Part shown: piece by piece, positions 21,936 to 33,331 of the stretch
Layout: each line of letters begins with the position of its first letter
Numbering within the stretch: position 1 is the stretch's first letter
From: Eucalyptus grandis
Taxonomy: Eukaryota; Streptophyta; Magnoliopsida; Myrtales; Myrtaceae
DNA: 64,000 nucleotides
Direction: 5' to 3'
NCBI RefSeq assembly: GCF_016545825.1
Contig: NC_052614.1
Span: 44,643,212-44,707,211, forward strand
Notes under the pieces: model-generated
What the model was told of the DNA's origin: nothing
What the model saw: only the letters and a program-made list of their open reading frames with translations
The model's database searches: none
Made by a program: the position numbers and the translations under genes

Positions 21936-22799
21936 AAAATTTGTCTGGAATTAATTGAATAGAGATCAAATATCTAAACATCATGCAAGGTATGAGTTTA
22001 AGAGGATTCAAGTCAACCAATGGCCGTTAGCCTGGATTTGACAATACAACTAAACTTAATTCCCTTCCGTGTCGAGAATAGGTCGTGACACATAGTATAA
22101 TCATCACCCGTTGTGGTCGCCCTTTGCTATGACGATGACGACCTCTATAGTGAGGTTTGCCTGGTATGGCAATCAGTAGTGTAGGGTGGTTGCCTCTTTC
22201 GAAATGGTCATAGAGCAACCACCACAATATGGAATGGGTTGACTCGCAATTGGCGGCAATATGCGGCAGCCGCCATTGCCACGGGGCAACCACTGTTGGT
22301 CGCCAAAGCAAGTCAACAATGACAGTGGTCCATAGTGGCCTGATTTGGCAGACCCACACGATTAAGAGAGTTGCAAACACTGCCTAGGGGGCACTTAAGG
22401 TCCGCGTTCACCAAGTGCATTGAATTTGGTCTATTTTTCTATTTTTGGGAATAAGTTTGAAACATAAATCTATTTAGTAATGCAATTTCATTTTTTCTAT
22501 TTTTAGAACAATATTTTAGTCTAGAAATAGGTTAGGAATATAAATGAGAAGTAAATTTTTTTTACTTTTTTTTTTATTTAAAGAACAAAAATGAGAAATA
22601 AAAACACTTCTCATTACTTGCCCTCGTTGCTAGCTGGTTGCTCACTTGCCTCCATCTACCGTCCACCGCTCATCGACCGTCATTTGCCCCCTATTGCCAC
22701 CTCCTAAGCACGCTTGCAAGGCTATTAGGGAAAGATGAATTTTAAATCGTTATCAAATGAATTTTTGTTCTGAAATTTTGTAACAAAAATTTTTTGTTA
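21936..22799. other. Unrecognised, possibly an old TIR element
   Basis: 22080-22340 is GC-richer with GGCGGC/GCCGCC words. 22395-22799, together with 38709-38725 across the Tat insertion, resembles the arms of the TIR element at 61449-62023 (words such as TTTTTCTATTTTTGGGAATAAGTTTG and the end TTGTTATTATC plus AAATG). The Tat element may have landed inside such an element. Weak. Confidence 0.3.
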
Positions 22800-22804
22800 T
22801 TATC

Positions 22805-25552
22805 TGTCGACACCTACTTTTGAAAAATAAAATTGTATTTTGAAAAGAAAAAATAAAAATGGATTGATTTGATTGATTATGCATGAAAGTTTAAAATTCG
22901 ATGAGTATTCAGATTTTGATAAATGTAGACACAATTGAAAAATCAGGCAAACAAAAATGGAAGGAATCGATGAAAAATCGAATTGATTGCGAAATCATGT
23001 TTCGATTTGCATCTATGATTTAATGCAACAGAAGATTGAAGTTTAAAATTTTTCATAGAAAGTGGCCATCGGAACCACTATAAAAGGAGTTGACCTGCAC
23101 AGGGTTCAAGGGGGTGTGAAAAAATTGGGGGAATTCGCGAAAAAAATTCGTGAGAAGAAAAACACGAGAGAATTCGTGAAAGTGAAAAAAAGAAGAAGAG
23201 GAAACCCCTTTGTCGTCCAAGAACAGTCCCTTTTCTTCTCTTCTGACAACCTGCAGAAGTGCAAAGAAAAGGAAAAAGAAAAGTGAGCGAGAGTTAAAAA
23301 AAAAATAGGGAAGAGAATTCGTACAAAGGGGATCCTTTTCTATCGTTCATTTTTCCTTTTTGCATGAGTCAAAGTCCACCAAAAGTGAGTTTTGGTTTCT
23401 GCAAAAAGGTACAGCAGAGAGACGTCGTGTGAGGAGACAGAAAAAAAAGAAAAAAAAAAGAAAAGCAGCAAGCAGGTTGTCTTCCTCGCGCACGGGTCTC
23501 CTTCGCCCCCCCGCCCCCGGCAGCCTCCGTCCGCGAGCGTTGCGCCAGCATCGCCCACGCCAGCAGCCGAGCCGTCGACCGCCGTTGCTCCGCCGACGCC
23601 TCACGAGCCCGCCTCTGCACCAGCACCGTCACAGCAGTTCACCCGTTCGTCCCCTGTGCTGGTCTCTGTGTCCGGCAGCCAGTTCGAAGCACGACGCACA
23701 GCACCTGCAAACTGCATCCCCCTCCGTCCAGTACCACCGCGCCTCTGCCCAAGCAGCACCTTCACCTCCCGTCCGCGTCGCCTGCACGAATACCCCCGCC
23801 GGTCGATGCCTCAGCTCCGGCCCCCGACGCTCGCGCCAGCAACCCGCGCTGTCTCCGCCACCATCGCCTGCGACCTGCTCGCCCATCGCTGCCGCTGGTC
23901 CACCCGCGCTTACTCCCATCACGCGACCCTCCTCTGCCCCGACGTCCAACAGATCTGCTGCCCGACGCTGCTGTTCAGCCCCTCGCCGGTCTGCTGCCCC
24001 GCCAGACGCCGCGCCGTGCCCTTGCTCTACCGATCTCCGCTGCCCCAAGCTCGAGCCCGCCGCCGTCCACCCACAGCCGCTCCCGCCGGAGCCCCGACGA
24101 CTGCCCAGCGCCGTCCACCGTCGGTTTACTCCCCCTTAGGTAGTTTTTGTTCTTTTTTATTTTGTTTTGTTTTACTTTTTATAGTTTAGTTTATTTTACT
24201 GTCTTTATTTTTATGTTATTTTTCTGTTTATTTTATTTGATAGCATTCTTTTAGTTTAATTATTTGAATTGTAATATTGAATGTTAATATTTGTGCATTT
24301 TGTAGGCATTATCCGCTAGGATTTTGTCCGAATTATTGTAATTATTAATTTAATCCGAGAGACATTGGATTATTTTTTTAATTATATTAATTTTTGGGCT
24401 TTTTGGTAGGATTTTAATTGTTAAATCGTTATAATTATTAATTTGATCCGTAAGACTTTGGATCAGATTTTTAATTATTTTGATCTCTTTGTCGTGATAA
24501 TTCGGGTTAAGATAATCGTTAATTTGACATGTGAGATAACAGGTTATTTTTTCGATTATTTTAATAATTTATTTTGTTGAAAACTTAGATTTAATATTTA
24601 TTTAATAATTACTAAAAAATTAGAAAATCAAAAAATCAAAATTCTGCATGAGCATGTAGGTTTAGTAAATTAGAATTTCTTAGGATTACATTTTTAGGGT
24701 TGCATTTTTAGAATAAGTTAGGATTGGACCTAAGTTAATTTTTAGATAATGCTCGCACATTTTAATTATTTCATTTTTGAAAAATAGTTTTCTAAGATAG
24801 GATAGAGTTTAAGTCAAATTAATCCCTAGAATAAATTAGAAAATTATCCCTTTTTTAGATAGTTTAATTAGGGTTTTCATAAATTCTAAACTTCAATAAA
24901 AAAAATACAAAAATACAAAAATATAGGTGCATGTTAATTAGTTCGCATAATATGATCATTTAATTAGAATTTTTTAGTAAAGTTAGGTCATAAGGTGCAT
25001 AATAACTAGTTTGCATAATAGGCCCATTTAATTAGAATTTGCAAATTAATAAGATTAAGTCATTTAGTTTTAAAATGCATTTTATAAAAGAATTCTAATT
25101 TTTAAGAAAAAAAAAAATTGATTGCTTGCTTTGTGTGATGTAATTTATTTATTTGAATGTTTTAATAATGGATGAGCACCCGTGTGGTCACCACATTTAC
25201 ATGATAATGATTTAGCTTAAAATAAATCCAAGTCTTTTGCAAAAATATTTTGAAAATTAAAAGAAATGGTACTGAAAGGGCATTAGAAAATTCTAGTGTA
25301 ATCAAGTCCCCGTACCCTTAGTCTCTGGTTCGTAGGAGTAAAATAAATCTCCCTTTATTTTACTTAAGTATCTAATCGACCTACCAAAAATCGATTAGTG
25401 GCGACTCCTAGTTAATAATCATTTGCATTCTAAAACACATGAACCTTAAGTTGTGAATTGGTATGGGCTTGGGAGAGCCCGAGCTAAGTTAAAGACTTAG
25501 TAGTCCATTAACCTAGTTTTAGGTGGTGCACCTGAAAAAATAGGTCGCAATA
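22805..25552 (+). repeat. 5' LTR of the Tat/Ogre element, 2748 bp
   Basis: Aligns along its length with 35875-38708. From the start: an AT-rich U3, a TATA box (23079-23087), a purine-rich leader (23110-23320), a GC-rich block (about 23495-24140), then a T-rich and AT-rich U5 ending in the block shared with other LTRs here. Its last 8 bases differ from the 3' LTR by two transitions (TCGCAATA against TCGCGACA). The 3' LTR has a 39-base AT-rich stretch in the GC block region (about 36580-36630) that this LTR lacks. Confidence 0.9.
23079..23087 (+). promoter_or_regulatory. TATA box in 5' LTR
   Basis: TATAAAAGG, kept in the 3' LTR as TATAAAAAGG at 36168-36177. It sits at the boundary between the AT-rich U3 and the purine-rich transcribed leader, so transcription should begin about 30 bases downstream, near 23110. 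Confidence 0.75.
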
Positions 25553-25555
25553 GCT

Positions 25556-25574
25556 TAGCGACTCCGCTGGGGAC
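25556..25574 (+). other. Primer-binding site
   Basis: TAGCGACTCCGCTGGGGAC begins three bases after the 5' LTR. It is one transition from the TGGCGACTCCGCTGGG-type site common after Tat-lineage LTRs and complementary to a tRNA 3' end; an arginine tRNA is typical for Ogre, but I cannot confirm which tRNA here. Confidence 0.7.
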
Positions 25575-26218
25575 TTGTGTTAAAACACTTAGTGGATTTA
25601 GGCCAATTTTCTTTTAAAAATGTTTTTATTTGGCAGCGAGGATCCTAGGTACGTCCGTAACATTCCTAAGGTGTTAAATGTTTTTGCAGATGGGAGGTAT
25701 AAGAGGAGTAGTCTATGCTAACATTTGTCTTGCAGGTTGGAGTATTGATTAATGATTTATTTTTCCATAATTAGAAGTGTTGTTTGTATTTAAATTGTTG
25801 TGCGTGTTTTACTATTTTTTGCACTACACTATTGCACACACAACCTGTGCTACGATAAGATTTCTAGGATTGTGTTGAGAAGGATACTTCCTCCAAAGTG
25901 AGACCGCTATGTAGAGGTTGACCTTCTCTTCCTCAAAAGTCTTTTCATGGTGTCGAATGTGTTTGTCCATATCCGCGAGACTGCGTGACTATTGGACATT
26001 CCATTCGATTGAGCCAGAGCTAGGGGGACCTAACAAGTTAATGCGAGACTACAACGGTCAAATCATCCTCTTAGCTCCACTTTATTAAGTCATTTAGATA
26101 GAAATCGAGCCTCACATTTCATGTGTGTGTCTATGTGCTTGTCATCCCTTCTTGTGAAAGTAAGTTGTCTAAATTCTTACTTCGCAATTTACTTACTTTA
26201 TTGCAATTTTGTCGGTCC
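25575..26218 (+). other. Leader between PBS and ORF1
   Basis: Non-coding region of the element. No further structure recognised apart from a T-rich stretch before ORF1 (26180-26212) that would suit a splice acceptor. Confidence 0.4.
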
Positions 26219-27547
26219 ATGACAATAGGTTTCGTCACCGGTCTTGTTTTATATGCTATGGGGAGGACCGACGTACAATTCATTTCCACTCCAAAAAAAG
26301 AGCTCAAGATGTGGCTGGATCAATTAGATCAAGAGAGCTAGAGGTATATGAAGACTAGGATTGCCCGACTTCTCCCATTATTGGAGATCAACATCCACTC
26401 TAGTGTGATACAAGCACTCCCTCACTTTTGGTGTCCACAAACTTCTACCTTCATATTTGGTGAGTACGAATTGACTCCAACTCTTGAGGAATATATTGTT
26501 GCCATTGGAATGCCCTTGGAAAAATAACTTGTTAGACCACCTATCGGTATAGATTCTATTTCTGAATTATCACAGTTTTTAGAAATCGAAGCTGAAAGAG
26601 TAAGGAAAGTTGTCAAGGCCAACTGTTTTGCATGCCCATTTTCGTTTTTGAAAGGCTGTTTTGCAAGTCAATCAATGGTGTCAAAAGCTAGGATCTTCAT
26701 GTTAGCATTTTTCGGGCTAATTGTTTTTCCTTATCAAAGAAATGCCATTGATCCGTCAATTTCATGGGTGGTTAATCGTGTTTGTGATGGGTTAAATTAT
26801 GTCAATGTGGTTTTAGCTGAAACATTTTTGTCATTAAACCGTTTCAAACAAAATGAAGAAAAGACCATTCGTGCACTCCCTGAACTTTTGAAAATATGGT
26901 TTTTCTCCCACGTAAGAGGATTTGGGCATCTCATAAAACAATTTAAGATTGATGTATTTAGGCACCCCATACAAAAATTTGCGGTCTTAGAGCGTTTTTC
27001 TCCAAATAAACAGTACGCTCGTTGGATTAATTTTTTGAAAAATCCTAATCCTAAGGCATTCCTATGGTATACTAAATGGTTCCAAGTTGAGGAGGCTCAT
27101 TTCTCACACAAGCATGATGAGCCAATCCCGTTGTTGGGTCTTTCTTGTGCGACTTCTTATTACCCATATAGGGTGGCCCGTTAGTACCAAGCTCTTCAGG
27201 AAGTTCCTCCACCACTAAAGACAAAGATGTTCCAAGTTCGTTTCATTCGAACAGATTATAACTACTTCAACGAGATCCAGATGATCATTGCCGCATGGAA
27301 TGAATGCCACCCAGAGAAGATTTTGGTGCCCAAAAGACTGAAAGGCGAAGAGGAAGTCCACCATGCGTCGGCCTTCTACATTCAACAACACCGGATTCAT
27401 GCGGCCTTACGTCCAGTGATCCCTAATGTGACTGAGAAGCCCACTCAGCGAGCACAAATTGAGCATCTTAAGTGAAAAGTGGAAGTGGTCGAAGCTGAAA
27501 ATAAGAAGCTTCGCAAGGCGTTGGAATCCCGAAAGCAAATAAAATGA
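26219..27547 (+). pseudogene. Extra ORF1 of the Tat/Ogre element, stops only
   Basis: A single frame of about 440 codons from ATG 26219 to TGA 27545-27547, interrupted by in-frame stops at 26339 (TAG), 26525 (TAA), 27182 (TAG) and 27473 (TGA) but by no frameshift. The protein resembles the plant-mobile-domain-like (DUF7745-type) ORF1 found upstream of gag in Ogre elements: a helical N-terminal part with TLEEYIVAIGMPLE, a hydrophobic segment (IFMLAFFGLIVFPYQ), the FVRGFGHL-like motif HVRGFGHLIKQF, and a Lys/Glu coiled coil at the end. Its role in transposition is unknown. Three of the four breaks are one transition from CAG, CAA or CGA. Confidence 0.7.
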
Positions 27548-27818
27548 GATCTTTTGAATTTTGATTCTTAGTCCAATGTCTAGGGAGCTTGATTTCAATT
27601 TTCAATTCAATTTTTAGTTCAATGTTTAGGGACTTGAATTTCAATTCTTATTTCATTGTTTGATTTAATGTTTCTAGTGAATTTTGAATAAAAGTCAGGC
27701 GATTAGACCGTTGTCATGGGCCATTTTCTATCTTGTCATTAGTTCTTACATTACCTCTTTTTCTTAGGTAACAACGGATCCTCCACGCTCTCCCTTTATT
27801 ACGCGATCAAAGGCTAAA
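27548..27818 (+). other. Spacer between ORF1 and gag
   Basis: T-rich repeats of AATTTTTAGTTCAATGTTTAGGGA-like phrases (27570-27670), then a CTTAG-type acceptor-like site near 27767 just before the gag frame opens. This suits splicing of a gag-pol message, but that is inference. Confidence 0.35.
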
Positions 27819-30800
27819 ATGGCTGACCAAAGCAAGATGCGCGATTGCATGTCCTCCGTGGAAGATCAACTCAAACAGTTAGCCACTTCCATGCAGCTTG
27901 TAACAACTCAACTTTAATCCCTCCAAGTGAACCCGATTCCTCCACCCGCTCTCCCCGAGATAGTAGTCCCGAGGCAAGCAAATATGGCCCAAATTAGTGA
28001 TGACGAAATGCTCGAGCTGGAAGATGACATGGTTCCCAAGACAGATCAAGATGAGCGCGTTTCAAAGCTAGAAGAGAAAGTGAGACAGCTGCAGGAGTCT
28101 CAAAGCTCACTCCCGTTTGACCTCTCGGTCTATGAGAAGATTAAAATGTCGAGCAAGTTCAAAATGCCAGAGTTCGAGAAGTATGATGGGACATCTTGTC
28201 CAAAGTCTCATTTGCAAATGTACCACGTGCGCATGGCCCAGCACGTAAAAAATGAGCCCCTTATGATCCAATCGTTTCATGCGAGTTTGATCGAGCCCGC
28301 ACTAAACTGGTACGTGATGAAGAACGTAAACCTCCTCGAAACTTGGAATGAAGTGGCGAACGCATTCCTCAAATAGTACAAGTTCAACATGGACATCGCG
28401 CCTTCCCGAGAAGACCTAGAGCGGATGGAAAAAAAAAGGAGTGAGTTATTTAAAGAATATGCTGTGAAATGGAGAAACTTGGCGGCTCAAATTACTCCTG
28501 AGCCTACCAACGAGGAGTTGATGAAGTTGTTCGTGAAGACACTTCCATCTGAGTTTCGTAATCAAATGGCCAGTACGTATGTTGAGAGCTTCAATCAGCT
28601 TATTCCTGTAGGAGAACAGATCGAGATGGGGATAAGGGAAGGATGGTTTTCTGAGCCATCTACTAAAAGGTTCTTTGCCAAGAAGGAGAAGGAAGCGGCC
28701 GTGGATGTAAACGTGGCTTATAGCCAAGAAAGTGCCAAACGTGCATCGGCTATATAGGTGAACCCAAGACAACAACAACCCGCTGGCCGTCAATCATTCA
28801 CCCAAGCAAATAATAGAAGGCAGTTCTCCCCTCTCCCTGGGTCTCCATCCCAAGTGCTGACAGTCCTCCGAAAGAAGGATTTGCTTACTAGTGAACCAAA
28901 GTGCCATAACCGTGAAGGCATTCGTGGTTACAACCTGACGAAGAAGTGTGACTACCATAACGGTGAACTGGGGCATTCAACTGATGAATATTTCACCCTC
29001 AAGCACAAAATCCAGAATCTCCTTAATACAAAGGCCTTTTCATTTCAGACTGCTTGGCCGAACGTTAAAAAAAATCCGCTACCAGAGCATGAGGGTACAG
29101 TGAATGCTATCCTGGAACCTGAAGTTGGACGGATCAGGAACTCAAAGGTGCACGTGGCAGATGCCTACAACGGGCTAGTGAGAGCTGGGTATTACCGAGG
29201 TCAGGAAGATGTCTTTCTATTGGTGATGAGAGAAAGAGTTGCCAAAATGGTGGATGATGGCATCATTGTGTATGCTGATCGTAACTGCATAGTTTCTACT
29301 ATCTCCCACCTCATCATCGATTGGGAGGAGGAGAAGGCTACACTTGATGCTGACAAGAAAGAGGTTGATCCTTCGCTTGTAGACATGATCCCAATAGAGG
29401 ATGCATCTGACGAAGAGATAGTGATAGAGGTGCCTCAGCCGTATGAGTATGTCAATAATAAGACAGTTCCTTGGTCCTATGACCTGGATGTGGACCTTGT
29501 TACAAGGTCTAGACGGACCTATGGTCAAGCCAGTACTCAACCTGTAACGCCGATCACCGATGAAGAGGTTAAGGAGTTTCTGGCGGTAATCAAAGCAAGC
29601 GAGTATAACGTGGTTGACCAATTACGAAAGATGCCCGCTCAAATCTCCCTACTCGAGCTCTTGATGACGTCCCCCGTGCATCAAAAGTCACTAATGAAGG
29701 TGTTGAGTGAAATCCGTGTGCCAGAGATCGTGGAAGCTGACAAGCTGGAAGAATTCGTGGGATTGGTACTTCTCAAGGATTTGATTGCCTTCTCTGATGA
29801 GGAATTCCCTCTCGAAGGCAGGGGACATAACAAAGCACTCTACATATCCGTTAAGCACAAGTCTTCTCATATGTCCCGAGTGCTCATTGATAATGGGTCC
29901 GCTCTGAACATTTGTCCATTGGCCACTCTTCACCGCCTTAAGGTAGACCCGTCAAGGATACATGCCGCGAAGACTTCGGTGTGAGCTTTCGATGGAACAA
30001 AAAATGAGGTGATTGGGGAAATCCATCTCGATGTCCAAATAGGGCCGGTTGTCTTCAACATTCCCTTTCAAGTGTTGGACATCCCTACTGTATTCAATTT
30101 CCTACTAGGTTGTCCTTGGATACACACTGCTGGAGCAGTACCTTCAAGTCTACATTAAGCTGTGAAATTTGTGATCGAAAGAAAGTTGGTCACCGTGTAT
30201 GGTGAGGAAGACCACTGGATCTATCATGAGACGGTTATCCCCTATGTAGAGCCGGATTCCCAGATTGAATCAAGTTACCACTCATTTGAATTGGTGTCCA
30301 CCATACATGCTTCTTGGGGTTCATCACCGCTTACCCCTGAAGTATCGGATGCTACTCTCATGGTGGGAAGAGTAATGGTCGAGAATGGTTTCGTCCCTGG
30401 CAATGGTCTTGGGAGAAATGGTTAGGGCATTCGAAGCCCCATTGAAGCCCCTCAAAGGTCCCGTTCTGTTGGTTTAGGGTACCATGGGCGAGGTGGGGGA
30501 AGTTCTTAAGGACGAAGACAAGAGAGGCGAAGCTCGCCACCTGACCAAGGGCGAGAGAGGCAAAACCCACTACCCCCGAGCATTCACGAGACATTCCCTG
30601 GTCCTCCAAGAATGATGCATGAAGAAGCGGAAGTGATAGACACTTTGGGGCAGCCTAGTGGCAAGTTTGATTACCTGGTGAAGTATTCAACCCCTCCTAG
30701 CTATTACATTGATCCTAGTGAGATAGTCCCAGATGGATGGGGTGGCATGGATGATCCGACACCCCCGAAAGCAGAGAACCCTGATGATAAGCTGGAAGGA

Positions 30801-30884
30801 GTTGCAAGCTTATTCGACAACCTCATCATAGGAGTTATTAATGAAGGACCCCCTGAAGAGATGGGCCTTGGCCCACAAGACTAA
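27819..30884 (+). pseudogene. gag-protease of the Tat/Ogre element, stops only
   Basis: One continuous frame from ATG 27819 to TAA 30882-30884, broken by stops at 27915, 28374, 28755, 29982, 30156, 30423 and 30507 but with no frameshift. Domains in order: coiled coil (about 28040-28100); retrotransposon gag domain (28150-28700) with MPEFEKYDGTSCPKSHLQMY, LNWY and the WRNLAAQI segment; CDYHNGELGHSTDE Cys/His motif (28950-28990); aspartic protease around 29870-30140 with VLIDNGSALNICP, where D-N-G takes the usual D-S/T-G place as is common in Tat elements; a G-patch-like VENGFVPGNGLG motif ending at 30425. Gag builds the particle and the protease would cut the polyprotein. It cannot be translated through as it stands. 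Confidence 0.8.
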
Positions 30885-31283
30885 CTCTTTTATTGCTTTT
30901 GCACATTCCCCTCCGTGGGAATTTTTATTATTTTCTTAATGATGTTTTCATTTTCTTCTTTTATTGATTGAGTGTTGCATTTTTTTCATTCAATAAATGT
31001 AATCGATTGATGAATTTCAATGAAATTACAAATTTTATTTTGAGGGCATGATGAGGTACACCAAACTAGCCCGGTGATGATATCCAACCGATAAAAGAAA
31101 AGAAAAATCCAAGGAGAACTCTGAGGCCTGGGCTTCATCATGCTTCCTCATGTCAAAATGTTCCAAAAAATGTTTTTGCCAAAGATTTAAAAAAACACAA
31201 AAAAAAAAAAAAAAAAAAGCAAAGATGTTGATTACTCTATTTGTCTTTCTAATTTATCTACCTCATGTTTCAAGAACAATCCT
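30885..31283 (+). other. Protease-RT spacer, possible intron
   Basis: Several stops in all frames, T-rich first half, an A19 run near 31200. In Ogre elements this interval contains a spliced intron joining gag-pro to RT. Here the frame before (ending 30882) and after (from 31284) are in the same phase, but I cannot choose splice sites with confidence. Confidence 0.4.
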
Positions 31284-32888
31284 ATGGCATGCAAAGATGT
31301 AGAAATGGTCCAATCCACTACAACAAGTGCTAATGATGATGATCGTGAAGACTCGATCAAAGACTCCATTGAAGTGCAATATAGCTGGGAACAACATGAA
31401 AAAGCTAAGGCTCTCACATCTGAGCAGACCGTCACTATTAATTTGAGTGACATTGAAAAAGCCAAAGAAGTGAAAATTGGGGCGAGTCTCCCCAAAGATG
31501 AGGTTGAGCGCCTAATTCAATTACTAAAGGAATATCAAGACATTTTTGCATGGACCTACGCTGACATGCCTGGACTAGACCCGTCAATCGTGGAGCATTG
31601 CCTACCTACTAATCCAGATGTGCCACCTAAGAAGCAAAGGCTGTGGAGGACTAAGCCCGAACTCTCAAAGAAGATAGAGGAAGAGGTGATGAAGCTTCTG
31701 AATGTGAGATTTATTGAAGTCTCACGATTCCCCGAATGGGTGGCTAATATCGTGCCGGTGATGAAGAAGGACGGTCGAGTTCGAGTTTGTGTTGACTATC
31801 GGGATCTAAACAAGGCTAGTCCAAAGGATGATTTCCCATTACCACACATAGATGTTCTTGTGGATAGTACCGCTGGCTTTGAACTATTCTCATTTATGGA
31901 TGGTTTTTCTGGGTACAATTAGATAAGGGTGAAGGAGGAAGACAATGAAAAGACTGCATTTATTACCCCGTGGGGAACCTTTCAGTATAAAGTCATGTCC
32001 TTCGGACTCAAGAATGCAGGGGCAACCTACCAGCGAGCCATGGTTGCATTATTTCATGATATGATGCATAAGGAGATTAAAGTCTATGTTGATGATATGA
32101 TTGCAAAAACCCGACCAGGAAGAAGCCACATCGAAACATTGAAGAAGTTGTTCGATCGACTTCGTGAGTTCAAGTTTCGTCTAAATCCCGCTAAATGCGT
32201 GTTCGGAGCAACATCTAGTAAATTACTCGGATTTATTGTGAGTAGTAAAGGGATTGAGATTGACCCTTCCAAGGCTAAGGCCATATGTGAATTGTAACCT
32301 CCGTCAACGGTGAAGAAAGTCTGAAGTCTTTTAGGGAGATTGAATTACATAGCGAGGTTCATTTCTCAACTCTCTGAAACTGCCAAGCCATTCTTCAAGC
32401 TTCTAAAGAAGAATGCACAAGTCAATTGAGATAATGAGTGTCGAGAAGCGTTCCACAAGCTGAAGCAATCATTGATTAATCCACCAGTTCTTGGCCCACC
32501 CTCACCAGGGCATCCTTTGATTCTCTACCTCACTATTCATAGTGAGTCATTGGGTGCAATGTTGGCTCAAGAAAGTCCTGTTGACAGAAAAGAACGGGCC
32601 ATTTATTACCTTAGTAAGAAGTTCACTGTATTAGAGTTGAAGTATTCCGAGGTTGAAAAGACTTGTGTGGCATTGGTGTGGGTGTTGCATAGGTTGCGAC
32701 AATACACACTACATTATCAGACATTCCTTGTGACTGAGAACGACCTTATCAAGTACTTACTCGATCGACCAGCTTTGGTGGGTAAGTTAGCCAAATGGCA
32801 AATCTTGATTTCCGAATTTGATGTGCAATTCATGCCACAAAAGTTGGTTAAGGGCCGAGCGATCGCTGATCTATTGGTCGAGAATGGA
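31284..32888 (+). pseudogene. Reverse transcriptase-RNase H of the Tat/Ogre element, stops only
   Basis: One frame with stops at 31920, 32295, 32322 and 32427 and no frameshift. RT: FPEWVANIVPVMKKDGRVRVCVDYRDLNKA (31731-31815), the FMDGFSGYN motif interrupted right after N by TAG at 31920, then FGLKNAGATYQRAM and the catalytic Y-V-D-D (32085-32096), intact. RNase H follows (about 32510-32880) with AIYYLSKKFT, KYSEVEKTCVALVW, and the LAKWQILISEFDVQF to KGRAIADLL end typical of Tat. The frame ends at a deletion joint near 32884-32888. All four stops are one transition from a codon for Gln, Arg or Trp. Confidence 0.85.
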
Positions 32889-33331
32889 GGCAGTTCTACC
32901 TGTAGAAGTGGAGATTCCTTCTCTGAGGGTTTTTATCCCAAGTGGAGTTGTCTAAGGCAGAATGATCACAACAAAGATTCGAGCAGTTGAACTTGATCGA
33001 CGAGAAAAGACTAAAAGCTCTCTGTCATGGCCAAGCATATCAACAGAGAGTAGCCAGATCTTTCAACCGGAAGGTGCGGCCAAGGCATTTCGAGGTAAAT
33101 GACCTAGTCCTAAGGAAGCTGTTGCCGATCTTTCTGGATCCTGGAGGCAAATTTGCTCTAAACTACAACGGCCAATATGTGGTAAAGAAGATACAACCTG
33201 GCGGTGCCTTGATATTGGCAGAAATGGACGGTCGTGAGTTTTCCACTCATGTTAAGTCAGATGCTGTCAAGAAGTATTTACCCATGATAGAATTTGCCAT
33301 GTCATGTTTTGAACTGCAAGCATTTCAATGA
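32885..33331 (+). pseudogene. Integrase C-terminal end of the Tat/Ogre element
   Basis: After the joint, LPVEVEIPSLRV (about 32893-32928, in another frame) and then NLIDEKRLKALCHGQAYQQR (from 32990), a VARSFNRKVRPRHFEVNDLVLRK stretch and the LNYNGQYVVKKI end. This is the integrase tail and its SH3-like end. The zinc-binding HHCC part, the DDE core and the second RNase H expected in this lineage are missing. A T-run near 32930 probably carries a one-base frameshift. Confidence 0.75.

Noticed and set aside
23360..24189. Long Pro/Arg/Ser-rich open frames in the 5' LTR (and 36621-37322 in the 3' LTR)
   Set aside because: Several overlapping frames are open on both strands because the block is very GC-rich. 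No domain, and frames differ between the two LTR copies through indels. Kept only as a note on LTR structure.
25553..25574. tRNA gene candidate at the primer-binding sites (also 42834-42845)
   Set aside because: Only the short complement of a tRNA 3' end is present, with no cloverleaf. These are retroelement priming sites.
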